Of a stretch of DNA of 64,000 nt, positions 10,584-22,297 are shown piece after piece. Source of the stretch: Microthyrium microscopicum (lineage: Eukaryota > Ascomycota > Dothideomycetes > Microthyriales > Microthyriaceae). Below the pieces are notes generated by a model, which saw only the letters and a list, made by a program, of their open reading frames with translations, was not told where the DNA came from and did no database searches. Made by a program: the position numbers and the translations under genes. The stretch covers positions 124,001 through 188,000 of the forward strand of contig MU004246.1 in NCBI GenBank assembly GCA_010405405.1. Direction: 5' to 3'. Position 1 is the first letter of the stretch, and each line of letters starts with the position of its first letter.

Positions 10584-13500
10584 TTAGAACATGCCGCCTT
10601 CCATGACGGGGCGTGCTGTCCGGAGTGCAGGATTGCTGGCGTTTGCTTGAGATTGTGCTCGTAGACGCATTCCTAGTTTCTCACCCTCGCTCGAGCTCTT
10701 TCTAAGACGATGACGGGATTTGAATGGTGTGCCGTTTTCGCCAGAATGCATGCTTTGGCCATATTGCTGGTACGATGCTGGTGCACTAAAGTCCCGGACG
10801 TCTTCCTCGCCTCGATTGAATCCAAACTTTCGACGCATTGGGTTGATGGGTGGGACAGGTGGTGCTCCATGTTGGAAATCATCCATTCCATGCTGGAGAT
10901 TGGCAGCAGCTGAAAGTTCCACTGTATCAAGGACCGATGTGGTTGAGATGAGTCGTGGTTCTCCAATTTGGTGCTTTTGGATCGATCGTTTTCTAGACTG
11001 AGATCGAGCACGGCTGGAGCTTGACGCGATACTTGGGGCTGAGGAGTTTGAGAATGTCTGAGCAATAGGTGTGGAAGAGCCTGATAGAGGAGGAGTGGAA
11101 ACATTAGGGAATGGAGCTGGAGAGTTGCGACCCATGGCATTATGTGGCGCAAAGCCTGGAGAAGGTCGAGGCGACATTCCAGGAGACAAAGCAGAGCTTC
11201 CTGGAATTGGTAAACGAGGAGATGAGGTGACCGATGAAGCACTCATAGGACTATGTAGCGCTGGTGGAGGATATAGACCAGGCTTGGCATCAAAGTAGCT
11301 GTTGTTGCCTGGTGTAGAGCGCGCAGTCTGGATTTTCAACGGATTCGAAGTTGGGTCTGGAGCGAAGCGCTGCGCCATATCAATAGGTGGCATTGGTGGT
11401 GGAGAGTCTTCAGGAATAGTTGGGGGATCTTGGTAGATTTGAGTTGTGACGCGACTGCTAGAGCCCTCGACCATAGCTTTTTCAAGATCATCTTTATACC
11501 GTCCGTTTCGGCTTCGTGATCGTCCATTTGACTGTTGAGAATTCGATCGGCTCCGCGACGAATTGTTATGTGCTGAGACCTGAGGTGGATTAGAGCCCTT
11601 TCGGTCTCGAGCGTTAGGTGGATAATCGTCACTGCTGCGTCCGGATTCAAATCCATTGGAAACTGGATAGTTCTTTGCAGCCACGGAACGGGATGTCGCA
11701 GGGCGAGAGTTGGAACGAGAGCGGATAGAGGCAGCGTAGCTTGACTCTTCTGAGCGCCAGCGATCTGACTGGAAAGATGGCCGCTCTTGGATGAAAGATC
11801 CGTTGGAAGCGCCTAGTCCAAAGAGCTTGTTGGGCTTGTTTGCTTGTGTTCCTTCGGATCCTTTCTTGATTGATTCTCGACTTGACTTTGTCCGGAGCAT
11901 TTCAAGACCTCGGAAAGGACCAGGCATGAATCGATCTTCTGGCTGTGGACTAGGTGCAGGAGATTCATCCATGCGGGCCTTGAGCCGCTCCTGTAAATCT
12001 CGCCGTCTCTTGGCAATCTCGCTAGTAAATGCATCTTGTTCATTGATAGTGTCGGCACTGGGAGCTCGACCATGCATCTTGGGCATTTCGTGATTCCATG
12101 GCATGTCATCAGTAGTGTCTGCAGCACGAGAGTAACCACGTCGGCGGCTCGCTCTGGCATTTGGACTCGATTCTCCCTGATTATTTGAAGCGTTTTCTTC
12201 GACAGGGCTAACTGGACTGTAGTGTGCAGCTACTTCATCGACAGAGTTCTTGAGACCCTCCAAATCGAATGGGTTGGATGCGTGACTGTAGTTGGACTCT
12301 GCAGGAGTAGCAGCTTCCGTAGGCTTGGCCATGGGTGGAGGGCTAACATCTCGAGTCCGGAGTGCCAACTTGGATGGAAACTGTGGAACTGGAGGTGCCA
12401 CATCATCAAAGTCGCCATAATATGAAGAAGAGGCACTATGTTGCCGAAGATGCTGGTGAATCAGACCACTCAGTCCGCCATTAGCGGGACCCAAAGCGTT
12501 GGGCGATGCAGCTGCTTCGTCGATTTGGCTTGGTCTTCGAGACTGGTGCTCTTCTGTTTCATTGATCTTGTCACCATATGGATTCTGTCGCATGGGCATG
12601 TTTTCTTTGGCGCTGACAGAAGCACCATTGAGTCGGCTTCTGAATGCTGGGTGTCCACTCTGTGCCGTGCCGGAGGATGCATTCGATGGCTGAACTGGGG
12701 TAATTGGAGGTAGTCTGAAAGCTGGCGCTTGACTCTCGTACTCGCTGCCGCTGCTGTCCCGACTATTGAAAAAGAAGTTTGTTCGAGATGCATCCTGTTT
12801 GATGGCCGCGAGCTGTGGCGGGGAATCTTTCTGGACCGGCTGAACTGCATGTGAATTGGCATTGCTGGCTTTCATCTGGTTCGCCGCTTTTTGGAAAACT
12901 GAGAATGCTTCCGTTGCTGATGCATTTGTGCCCGCTCGAGATCGGCCAGAATATGAGGATTGTGCATAGATCGATCGGCTATCACTTCCATCAAATGAAA
13001 GCTTGGGTTCATCTTGCTTGATATGCTCTGGTAAAGGAGTAGCCGCTACAATAGGACGGTCAAGTTGGGTTTGAATAGGTTGCGAATCCGTGCCGGGTGC
13101 ACCAGACCCAACACGAGAATTTCGTTCCTGTTCTTGGGTGCGACGAAGTGTCATTTGACGTTGCAGATATTGTGTCTCGCTGAATTGAGTGGGCTTGTTG
13201 AATGCGCCCATTGCGGTTGCTTTGCCACGATCATTTGGACTGATTGCAGATATTAGAGGATTCTTGCCAAATCTAGGCAAATTGGCTTGCGATTCTGCAG
13301 GAGGTTGAGGAAGTGGAGTGTCTGATAGTGGAAAATTGGGGCGATATTCTTGTGTAGTTGCCGGTGGAGACATTCGAGTGGGACTTGATGGCACGCGATA
13401 TGGTTCTCTTCCCCCCTGTTTGGAACCAGTGCGTGAGAATGGCGGTGAGGTTCTACCCTTGGCCTTTTGGATCGAGTTAAGTCGCGTAATGGCCGAAGTT

Positions 13501-14408
13501 TGCTGATCTTCCATATCGCGAGTCAAAACTTGGTCATAAAGTCGGCGAGACTTGGTCGTCGATCTCTCGAGTGGTGGGCTTGTGGTTGCAAATGATGGGG
13601 AATTGAGAGCAGGAGGAGAGGTAGTTGTCGATGTGGGTAAAGCACCGACCTGTGAGGCTATAGACGTAGCAGCTGTAGATGTGCGACCTATCGAAGGAGC
13701 AGATGTTGTTGATGTCGAGGCATGTCTATTGATACCATCATGCAGGCCAGGCGATTGAGGCTTTGACGGACTGTCTTCCTCAGCACCAGATCGAGCGCGT
13801 GGTTCATCCTCTTTTCTCAGACGCTCTCGCTCCCGCTCATCGTGGCGGAATCGTTGGAAGGTAGACATATGAACATCATCATCGTACAGAGCTCGGCCTC
13901 TCATGCCATTTGGACCCTCTAGCGAGCTCGTTGAGGCTGGACCAGCAGTGGGGATTTTGTACACCTTCTGACGTCCGCCAAAAAGAATGTTTCCTTCGCC
14001 AGGCCGGGCGCGGTTCATGACACCGCCATTTATGGAATTGTCGTCCGTATCATAACCTGTATCCGAGATATAAGAGCCAGCTCGGCCGTTCGACGCAAAT
14101 GGAGGTCTTATCGATCCACTAATTGAAGAGACCTCTGCAATATCATCGAGCATGCCGCCGCCAAAACCAAATTGGCCCATCATTCGTGATTGTCGTCGTG
14201 GAGCAAGAACACTGTCATCGCTCGCTTTGCCCATTAATGAGTTTGGATCATCTTGTTCTCTTAGCAAGCTGAAGCGTTTTGAAAACCCGTCCATCATAAG
14301 ACTTGTTCTGAAATTGTCTGAGGATGGAAGAGCTGATGTTAGGTCTACTTCGAACTTCGGTTCGGGCTGGACCTTCTTGGCCCGTCGTTTCGTGAAGTAG
14401 CGATTCAT
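10584..14408 (-). CDS. Large disordered, Ser/Pro-rich conserved fungal protein (1274 aa)
   Basis: A single uninterrupted 1274-codon ORF with an ATG in good context (CCACAATG). The first ~190 residues are the most ordered and look like a conserved ascomycete protein of unknown function: a basic start (MNRYFTKRRAKK), FSKRFSLLREQDDPNSLMGK, then IAEVSSISGSIRPPFAS, then RARPGEGNILFGGRQKVYKI. The remainder is low-complexity: Ser, Pro, Gln, Asn and Arg-rich, with repeated SRSRS-like patches and basic clusters, and no transmembrane segment or signal peptide. This composition suggests a phosphoregulated scaffold or cytoskeleton/polarity-type protein, but that is inference. No catalytic domain is visible. 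Its long open frame with normal codon use leaves little doubt it is a gene. Confidence 0.92.
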   Translation of the reverse strand: MNRYFTKRRAKKVQPEPKFEVDLTSALPSSDNFRTSLMMDGFSKRFSLLREQDDPNSLMGKASDDSVLAPRRQSRMMGQFGFGGGMLDDIAEVSSISGSIRPPFASNGRAGSYISDTGYDTDDNSINGGVMNRARPGEGNILFGGRQKVYKIPTAGPASTSSLEGPNGMRGRALYDDDVHMSTFQRFRHDERERERLRKEDEPRARSGAEEDSPSKPQSPGLHDGINRHASTSTTSAPSIGRTSTAATSIASQVGALPTSTTTSPPALNSPSFATTSPPLERSTTKSRRLYDQVLTRDMEDQQTSAITRLNSIQKAKGRTSPPFSRTGSKQGGREPYRVPSSPTRMSPPATTQEYRPNFPLSDTPLPQPPAESQANLPRFGKNPLISAISPNDRGKATAMGAFNKPTQFSETQYLQRQMTLRRTQEQERNSRVGSGAPGTDSQPIQTQLDRPIVAATPLPEHIKQDEPKLSFDGSDSRSIYAQSSYSGRSRAGTNASATEAFSVFQKAANQMKASNANSHAVQPVQKDSPPQLAAIKQDASRTNFFFNSRDSSGSEYESQAPAFRLPPITPVQPSNASSGTAQSGHPAFRSRLNGASVSAKENMPMRQNPYGDKINETEEHQSRRPSQIDEAAASPNALGPANGGLSGLIHQHLRQHSASSSYYGDFDDVAPPVPQFPSKLALRTRDVSPPPMAKPTEAATPAESNYSHASNPFDLEGLKNSVDEVAAHYSPVSPVEENASNNQGESSPNARASRRRGYSRAADTTDDMPWNHEMPKMHGRAPSADTINEQDAFTSEIAKRRRDLQERLKARMDESPAPSPQPEDRFMPGPFRGLEMLRTKSSRESIKKGSEGTQANKPNKLFGLGASNGSFIQERPSFQSDRWRSEESSYAASIRSRSNSRPATSRSVAAKNYPVSNGFESGRSSDDYPPNARDRKGSNPPQVSAHNNSSRSRSNSQQSNGRSRSRNGRYKDDLEKAMVEGSSSRVTTQIYQDPPTIPEDSPPPMPPIDMAQRFAPDPTSNPLKIQTARSTPGNNSYFDAKPGLYPPPALHSPMSASSVTSSPRLPIPGSSALSPGMSPRPSPGFAPHNAMGRNSPAPFPNVSTPPLSGSSTPIAQTFSNSSAPSIASSSSRARSQSRKRSIQKHQIGEPRLISTTSVLDTVELSAAANLQHGMDDFQHGAPPVPPINPMRRKFGFNRGEEDVRDFSAPASYQQYGQSMHSGENGTPFKSRHRLRKSSSEGEKLGMRLRAQSQANASNPALRTARPVMEGGMF

Positions 14409-17400
14409 TGTGGAGGATATGCGTAAAAGTTATAAGTGGTGGTGGTAGCCAATAGGCTTCGGGGATTGGCTTGTAAGAAGTGCTTGAATTAGGATTGTAG
14501 TAGAGAGAGGCGTTGGTTTTCCATTAAAGCTGGAGATTGTTACGAAGTAGGTACGGCACACGGCTGTCCGCAACGCAGTCAACTAGACAACGAAAAGAGT
14601 GTCAGCTTCGAAGGCACAGAAAGTCTGCCGGTTGGACCGTCAATCGCACAGCACAATGATGGAGCAGCAGCTAAGAGGCAGCCGAGTGCTTGGTAGTGGT
14701 CTGCTCAGGACAAAGTACAAAGAATTGATAACGTACTCTTGGTAATGCTTGGCTTGGTTGAGTGAGAGAAAATGATCAAGCGCGGAGGTAGGGATTGAAG
14801 TTAGGAACTCGAGGTTGTAGCGAGGGAACTCGTGATATCAAAGAGTGGAAGTTGCGTGCCAGCACGCTGCGAAGAGGCAAGCGCGAAATGCGTGGAAAGG
14901 AAGGAGCGATGCCAAGAGTAGGGAAGGAGCGACCGAGTCTACATAATCCACAGGTTAGCTATTGGAGGTGTATAGACATTCCACCAAGTTCAATAATAGG
15001 TCAATTACATCTGCAATCGGGCCTATGCCACGTTTGCAAAGGAAATTTGACGCTTTTCAAGTCGCTTTACTCGCCCAATACATATTATTGTGACGAGGAT
15101 TTGACAAGGCACAATGCTGGTACAAGGGCAATTGGGATAACGCGGACTGGAATGCTGCGTACCTTGGAAGTGACCTCGTATTCTCTCCAGTAGTTGACGT
15201 GATATGGTCCGGTTCAAGAGAGTGTATGATGTTCCTAGGTCGAGAGCCTCAGCTATCTAAGTTGTCCGTACAGTACGCGGCCTGGTCCGTAGGTAGTATC
15301 TATATGTACCGAAGTATTAACGGGATAGAGTTGTAATAAGATCCACGATATCCGAGCTTCCGCAAATCCGTTTGGTACTTTGATAAACCGTGAAACAATG
15401 ATTTCGAACTATTAAGAGCGTGTATATGGAGTAGTCGATCGTAGGGTTTTTCGCTGAATCCTCAATGGAAGTGGTTTTTTGTTTGAGAGATTGCCTTTGG
15501 TAAGGTTTGGCCGTGAGTCGCAAGATGGGGGAGAGATCCTGGGAAAGAACGCGGTGGACAAGGGACGGAGAACGAGAACGATAATATCGCCAGCGGTCAG
15601 GCAAATTCTAAAGGTCAAGCCAAGGGTGGGAGAAACATGGGATCCAGGAGAATTGCAATGGAAACTTTGGGCGCATGGACTTCAAGCCTCGAATGACGGG
15701 AGGCTGAGAGCTTAAAGGGGGCGCGTGAAGACTGTCAACTAGCGACGGGGAGCATTGTGTTTGCCTCCGCGAAGCCGCCCTGAGAGGACATGGAATTCAG
15801 GAGGCATTAGGATTGGTAGTTGGTACTTTTCTTTATTACTATTACAACATTGGCTTTCCCTCCAAAAAACCACGCGCTTCCGCGACCCACCCATCGATAA
15901 TCCCCGAAAGCCAACCCCTTTAGCGAGCCAAAGCAAATTCTACGAAGGCCTAATTGCTATCAAAATGAGGGTTCCGGTCGGGCATTGTTGCCATCATTGA
16001 TTTGAACCCTTGGAAAGACAGTAGAAATAGTTGGGAGCCCCCTTTGTGATTGAGACTGGGCGGACGCTGTTTCATGCATGGGCGGCCAGTGGAATCATGG
16101 CCTTCGATGCGGGTTCTGGCAACCTCTGAGATTGGTGAGATTGGTGCTGTCAGGTACCAATTGTTAGCGTGCTGTAGTCTGAAGGATCTTGCTTTTTCTT
16201 GCCGCAGGGGCTCCCGACGCTTGCACCAATCTGGCATGGTTCACACGTTGTTGGAAGCTGATCTGGGGGGCACCACCAACCTGTCACCCATTGCTTCTGA
16301 TGGCCCCAAGTAACAGGTAAGGAACAAGTTGCAGCAATTACCCATTACACAGCATAAGATCACAAAGTGTATTACAACCTTCATCTATCGCGATGCGGCT
16401 CTGTTAAAGAACTAGATCGCCAATGTCAAAGTATGTAAGCGAGCATACCGGCTACGTTCTTCCAACTACCTGGCTCAATATCATAATCTGATATTGCGGT
16501 CGCCGCGAAATTATTATAGCTACCGCTGGCTCTCTGGCCGTCTCTTCCCTGTACGCATCACATCAATACATCTTTCGAATGGACGACACCTCACTAGTGG
16601 CAAGAACCTGTCACAATAGAACGATGGTAATATAACTTACTCTCGCCCAGGATGACGAGACTATTCAACCTTCCATTTCTGGTATTTGCGCAAGAAAATC
16701 CACTCTTAATTCATTTCTCTTGCGCTCAGCGTTCGCAAATAGGTACGATAGGGCATGAACGAAGGACTTTTCTTGGCCAGCCGACTCATCGGTCCACAAT
16801 GCAGTCTGCTTCAATCAGTTCTTTCTGCATAAAGAAGTCAGGAAGGTGCATTTGTGACCTTGTGTCAGACAATAGACAAGGCAAATAGGGGCAATTCATG
16901 CTGCAGGCAAGGGGGCTAATCACCCGAATGAGTTTGGAAATTGATGGCGCCCTCACAGTAAAATTGTAAATCAGGGGCACGACTGGGAGAGACAACTTCA
17001 CTAAGGATTAGCCACGCCATGCAGGTTCCGAGCTATTGGATGTGGTTCCGGTCCAATGAAAGATCAGCAAAAGAAATTCCCGATGGCGCCGCAGAAACCT
17101 AACTTTGTCATCAAGTATGATATCTCTCAAATTTCCCTTCGCTTTTACTCTACTATCAAAGGTCTGAAATCTTGCATCGAATGCTTAGTATCGTGGACAA
17201 TCATTGACCGCAACATACTATCACATGAATCTCTGCTTTCTGAAGAAGAGGAGGAGCTTACGCTTGTTTTTGTCCAGCGGTCGAAAGAGCCTCAACAAGC
17301 AGGAAACTGCACGCGCCAAAGTAACCTGCCTGGCGAGCCTGTCCCTGAATGCCTATACTCGTTTAATATTGGCGCCCTCGGGGACGATGGGATCCTTTAT

Positions 17401-19128
17401 CATTGGTTTTCGCTTAGATCTCAATTTTTCAAGCGAGCCAGATCAATTTTGTTTCCTCAAATGTTTCCTTCCTGCAAAACCAGGTAGTAGCCATAGAAAC
17501 ATATAACTGGCGACATCTTGAAAGCTGGAGTCATGTCACTAATAGCCCGATGTTGAAACTGTGGTGCATCATACACCCTTGACTCTCAATATTGTGGTAT
17601 GCTACTCTTCTAGAGTACCTTTTTTGAACAGATTCTAGAAAGGTCATAGAATCATGAGAACTTTACTAGATTGAATTTCTAAGCCTCTTATATCATTTCA
17701 CGTCATTTTCATGCCGACCTCATTTTACTTACGAGACCGCAGGCACTTCATTCATTACTGCAGCCTAGATATCCTTGATTCTTCATACTAGCATCTTCAG
17801 ATCACTCATAGAAGCCGATGCTTTGGCGCAATATGTATTTAAACTTCTATTACATTTTAACCTTTCCTATCCGACCTCCAGTGATAGAACACCTCCCAAA
17901 AGTATGATACAAATTCCAGGAACTCAACGGCAGCTCGCATCATCTGAAATCTGTACACGCGAGCACCAAACTCTAACACGCACCTTAATGCTGATCCAGG
18001 ATATTTACGTAGTACTACTCTCGCTTATAGTTGGAATGAGCACACAATGTTGTGCAGATTGACCGAATTTGAACGCATCAAACTCGACCGGGACCTGGAA
18101 TTGTGATCACCAGCAGAAACAAAAATCCCATGTCGTGATATCCGATGATGACAACCAACCTCGATCGTACCAAGCTGTACCAAGCTTGTGACTAACAAAA
18201 GTAGACGTTTTTTGCTCAACGGTCTTCTAGGCTATCGAACTAACTTGAAATAATCAAGTTCTCAAGCCAAACTCCACAAAGATCCACGCTTTAGAAATCC
18301 AGGTTGGTGGCCCCCAAGGCTGTGCGGGTGGGTTGGACGCGGTGGACCGTGAACAGTTCGCGACATAACCACAATTTTCGCGACGAACTCGCAAATGATA
18401 CAAATTCCTGCTTGAGCATAAAGACGCATACAACCCCAGATCAATTACTGCATAAGTGTGATTGCTGTACAGAATGCACGCAGTCTGCAGACCCCCTCTT
18501 CCATTCCCAACACAAAAATCCTGTAGCAAACGCGTTGCGATATCAAGATGAAGTTGGATTTAAACCTCAACAGTGGCGCACAACTAGAACCCATCTTGCC
18601 CGTCAAGTACAGCGCTATGTCCACGCCCACTACGCAAAACTCTTCTAGATCCAAAACGCGTAAATACTTGTCTCCGCCACAATAGCGCGCGAACTTTTGC
18701 ACGCGTTTGTAAACATCTCTGCGTTCGGTTGATTTCAATGGCTTTCCTAGAATCCCAGCGAGTCAGTTCTTCATGGACGGATCAGCGGCAGAGCGGGCAG
18801 ATGAAATGAATGGAGATCGCCGAGGAATTCATGGAAATCGCATCATCGTGCTACCCCATCCGAGCTGAAACATGTATGGCCGCTGTCGTGGGAGTAGTGG
18901 TGCTTGGACAGTAGCACAAATGTAACTGGCCAATTGAGGAAATTGAGTGGAGGACAAGATTATATGAGCATTTCGAGAACAAAAGAAGAGATGTAGCTAA
19001 GATTTGCTTAAGCATTTGACGCCGTACCTATGGATTTGAGACACACACAAACTCTATTCACGTTGCTAAACCAACAACATGCGTTTGTACTCCATACACG
19101 CACACGGTAATACATTGTAGTAGTACAT
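14409..19128. other. Long gene-poor stretch
   Basis: About 4.7 kb of normal composition with no convincing gene. It begins with the upstream region of the 1274-aa gene. The longest ORFs (17056-17487 plus, 143 codons; 14795-15193 plus, 132 codons; 17204-17506 plus) overlap each other in different frames and show no domain, signal peptide or plausible splice continuation. No tRNA or rRNA was recognised. It could contain non-coding transcripts or long UTRs. Confidence 0.45.
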
Positions 19129-20954
19129 TTACAATTCATCCTTGCCTGCAGCCTGGCTCGCCCCTCTTGATCCCTCGGGTGTGCAGGCTGCTGGACTACC
19201 AGCTTCCATGCGATAAATGCACTTTTCCTCCTCCACGACCTTCCAGACTTCGTTGATCTCATAGCAGACTAAGATGACGGTGGTGCTTCGAGCAGGGCCG
19301 TTCCAGCAGGTAGCGCCATTCTCATACCTGAGTGCAATGCGTTCGCCGGAGCCGAGGCCTTTGCCATCTGCTGGCTCGCCCTCATCGACATTGACGAATT
19401 CAATGCGGTCAAAGTAGCCCATGGCGGTATCCATGCCGCCTTTGTTGGGCTTTTGGGTGGTTTTGTCCATGAAGCAGTGCTCGTAGGTGTATTCGCCAGA
19501 CTCAACATTTACGCATTCGCCTTTGAGGGCGCGGAAGACGTCGTCGGGGCCGTAGTTTTTGGTGAGATCGGATTCATTGTTGGTCAAGTCGGATTGATGG
19601 CCGTCACGCTCGCTCTTCACGGAGTCGAGATGGGTTCGGGTGTCCTGGACTGCTTTGGATTCGCCAGCGGCATCGTTGTCTACAGCTGGGAGGATTCCGT
19701 TGTCGACTAGGAATACTCGGACATCGGCGTATTTTTGACGAAGCCAGTCTCGTGCAGATGGAGGCAAGTAGGACTCAATTAGGTAGACTGTCCGGGTTAG
19801 TATAGAGCTAGCTACCATCTTGGATCACTTACGAGAGTCTGTATCGCGATCAGCCGTCTCATAGTCATCCCACGTAAGGCCATGTTCACTATCATCTTGA
19901 ACAAGATCTTCCATCTCCTTCTGGGCAACATGATCATCAGCTGGGTGGCGACCTCTAGCTTCATATTCTTCCCAAGCACGAACAGCTCGCTTGACACCTT
20001 CATCATTGAAGTTGGGATTGTACTCCGTCTTAAAAGCCTCGAGTATACCCTCCAGCTCCTTGACTCTGAACTCCGCAGAAGCCTTTTCCTGCATGAGCTT
20101 CAAAACACCAGCTCTCAGATCTTCTGTTCTCTTCTTAGCCAAAGAAACCAATACACCCAGTCTACCACCAGTCTTGGGTGCTGTAATAGCCCGCAGCTTT
20201 TCTCGCTTTTCGGTCTCGACAAGATTGTTTTCCGCCTCTTGTATTTTGATCTCATCTGCTTGAACCATACTCTTCAAGTTCGATATCTTCTCTTCAACCT
20301 CCAGCTTTAACCGCGCCGCTGTAGCAACCAGATCTCTGCGTTTTTGCATTGCAACATTCAGCGTCTTTTGTTTCTGCTCTTCTGCCTTTTTCCACATTGT
20401 ACCAATCTCCTTGCACTTGTCCTCGCATTTGACAATCCCTTCGCTCTCATCACTGCCATCGCAGCAGTTGTCATAATCGCAGATGCCATCGTTGACATAT
20501 GTGAACGGTATATACGCCGGTCGATGGCCCTTGTTCTTGCAGTAGAAACCAGGTAGGGCGGCAGTGTTATTTAACGTAGAATCGGAGATGGCAGCGGATG
20601 GAGGCGAGAGGGCAGAGATATGTGAGCACGCGGAAGTGCCTGGTTCATCGGAACCATCTGGGCAGTCGCAAAAGTCATCGTTGATTTGCGAAGCTTCGAG
20701 CGTTATAGAAGGGTTGAAGATGCAGGCGAAACTCGAGGCATCCTTGTAGTATTTGGCATCTAGCAGATCTAGTTAGCAACGAGCAGCCAAGTAGTACAGC
20801 TCATAGCATTGTGAGTGGTTTTATTTGAATGGATGCAATTTCTCGGGGGTAGCTTACACTCCGGACTAACACCTCGAGGACGTGGAAGGTCAGCGGCGAA
20901 GGAGGTGGAAAGGGTGCTGGCAAAGGCGAATGTTATAACAGCTTTTGTCCGCAT
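19129..20954 (-). CDS. Glucosidase II beta subunit (PRKCSH-like), ER
   Basis: Three exons on the minus strand: 20954-20858, 20759-19833 and 19787-19129, with introns of 98 and 45 bp (GTAAGC...CTAG, GTAAGT...ACAG). The protein is 560 residues, normal for the family. It has a signal peptide (about 1-21), then RPRGVSPEYAKYY. Two LDL-receptor-A-like motifs follow, with CDCPDGSDEPGTSAC near residue 65 and DGICDYDNCCDGSDE near 130. A long Lys/Glu coiled-coil segment spans about 150-290, then an acidic linker. A C-terminal MRH (mannose-6-phosphate receptor homology) domain (about 440-545) contains YEHCFMD, GPARSTTVILVC and paired cysteines. The chain ends in KDEL for ER retention. The subunit recognises mannose on N-glycans and holds the catalytic alpha subunit in the ER, where glucosidase II trims the second and third glucoses in the calnexin cycle. 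Confidence 0.96.
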
Positions 20955-21355
20955 TTTGCGAGCACCATTGGTGAAAGAGAATGTGGTGGGATGGAGAAGT
21001 CCTTGTTGTTATCGACAGATGTCCAAATGCCCTGGTGGCAGTTTCAAGAGGCGGCTCTTGATGCTGCAAGCTGGTGTTTGGAAGGCCAAAGCTTGTTGTC
21101 TGCTGATTGGTCAATCAATGTCAACTATAAGGCTGAGTGTGTGATATCTTGAGTATTATGCCAGATTTTGGTACATCTACTAATTAGATTGTTCTATTCT
21201 TTTTGAAAGCATATCCTGGAATTGCTGGAGTGTGCTTCCCTGATTTGCGGCTATTTATCATTTGCAAGTAACCTACAAATAGACACCTCCATTTTGAACA
21301 CAGTCATTAGAGCATTTATGCTTGCAATTTGAGACACAATAAATCGCATATTCTC
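20955..21355. other. Intergenic promoter region of the glucosidase II beta gene
   Basis: About 400 bp between the GIIbeta ATG and the 3' end of the SDR gene, both transcribed leftward. It should hold the GIIbeta promoter and the SDR 3' UTR. A CCAAT-type string on the minus strand (ATTGG near 21107) is visible; nothing stronger. Confidence 0.35.
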
Positions 21356-22297
21356 TCACTGCATCATCACGCCACCTCCACTTGCACTTATGACAGATCC
21401 TGTAATCCACCGAGCATCATGGCCACACAGCATACCAACCACATCAGCCACATCTTCTGGCTGACCCATTCGAGGCATTGACTGCATAGGGATGAACTCA
21501 TTCTTGAAAGTTTCGATCATTTCTGGTGGGCATTGCAAAATCGAACCTGTTTCTGTCAAACCCACCGCCACAGCATTTGCCGTGGTGCCAGCCATGAAAG
21601 CGTACTAAGAAGCACCATTAGCTTCGACACATACATCTTGGTGTGAAGAAGCACATACCGTGTCATATTTGCCTCCAAAGGCGTCTGCCCACGATCTGCA
21701 AAGTGATTCTCCCGCCGATTTGCCCGCTGAGTACATCAATTGGTCGAACCATGGTTTCCGAGATCGAATTGAGGAAATGTAGATGATTCTGCTCTCGGGA
21801 TTGAAGCACTTTTGGCGGACAAGCTTTTCGATAATCAAAACTGGTGTTTGGACATTTCCGACCAAGCTCTTTTGTATTTCGTCGACGGTTAGTTCTCCCA
21901 CTACACCAGGATTGGCATCAGTGGCATTGTGCACAACAATGTCTACCTTAGGAGTGCATCTTCCCGTACCGCGGGCTTGTCTAAGTCGATGCCGATCACT
22001 ATGACACAGAGCGTTATAGATGGTAGTTGCACATCGAGAATCATGAATGTCAGCAACGATTCCTGTAATTTCGGAATTGTAGCTGCGTCCATTTATGCTG
22101 TATAATTGCTCCACCTGATTTTCTAGCTCGGTGAAGTGATGAAGACTGGCATCATTCGAACAGGTTCCGAGAATTGAGCAGCCTCTGGATGCAAGATTAA
22201 CAGCAATTGCTCGACCTATCCCCCGACTAGCGCCTGTAATGACTGCGACTTTGTCCTTGAGATCTTGCGGGCGAAGGCGAACGGATTCAGAAGTCAT
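21356..22297 (-). CDS. Short-chain dehydrogenase/reductase (SDR)
   Basis: Two exons, 22297-21659 and 21604-21356, joined in phase 0 across a 54-bp intron (GTATGT...TTAG), give 295 residues. Classical SDR landmarks: nucleotide-binding TGASRGIG (21-28), HNA (123-125) in place of the common NNAG, Ser175/Ser176 in IIYISSIRS, and the catalytic pair Tyr189 and Lys193 (YSAGK). A C-terminal segment ends with TGSVISASGGGVM, matching the usual 'TGxxxxxDGG' end but lacking the Asp. An insertion of about 20 basic residues (100-117) precedes the HNA motif. The enzyme should be an NAD(P)-dependent oxidoreductase; the substrate cannot be told. No signal peptide. Neighbouring genes give no pathway context. 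Confidence 0.9.

Noticed and set aside
17056-17506. Overlapping plus-strand ORFs of 143 and 100 codons
   Set aside because: Different frames of the same DNA, no domain, no splice continuation, surrounded by gene-poor sequence.
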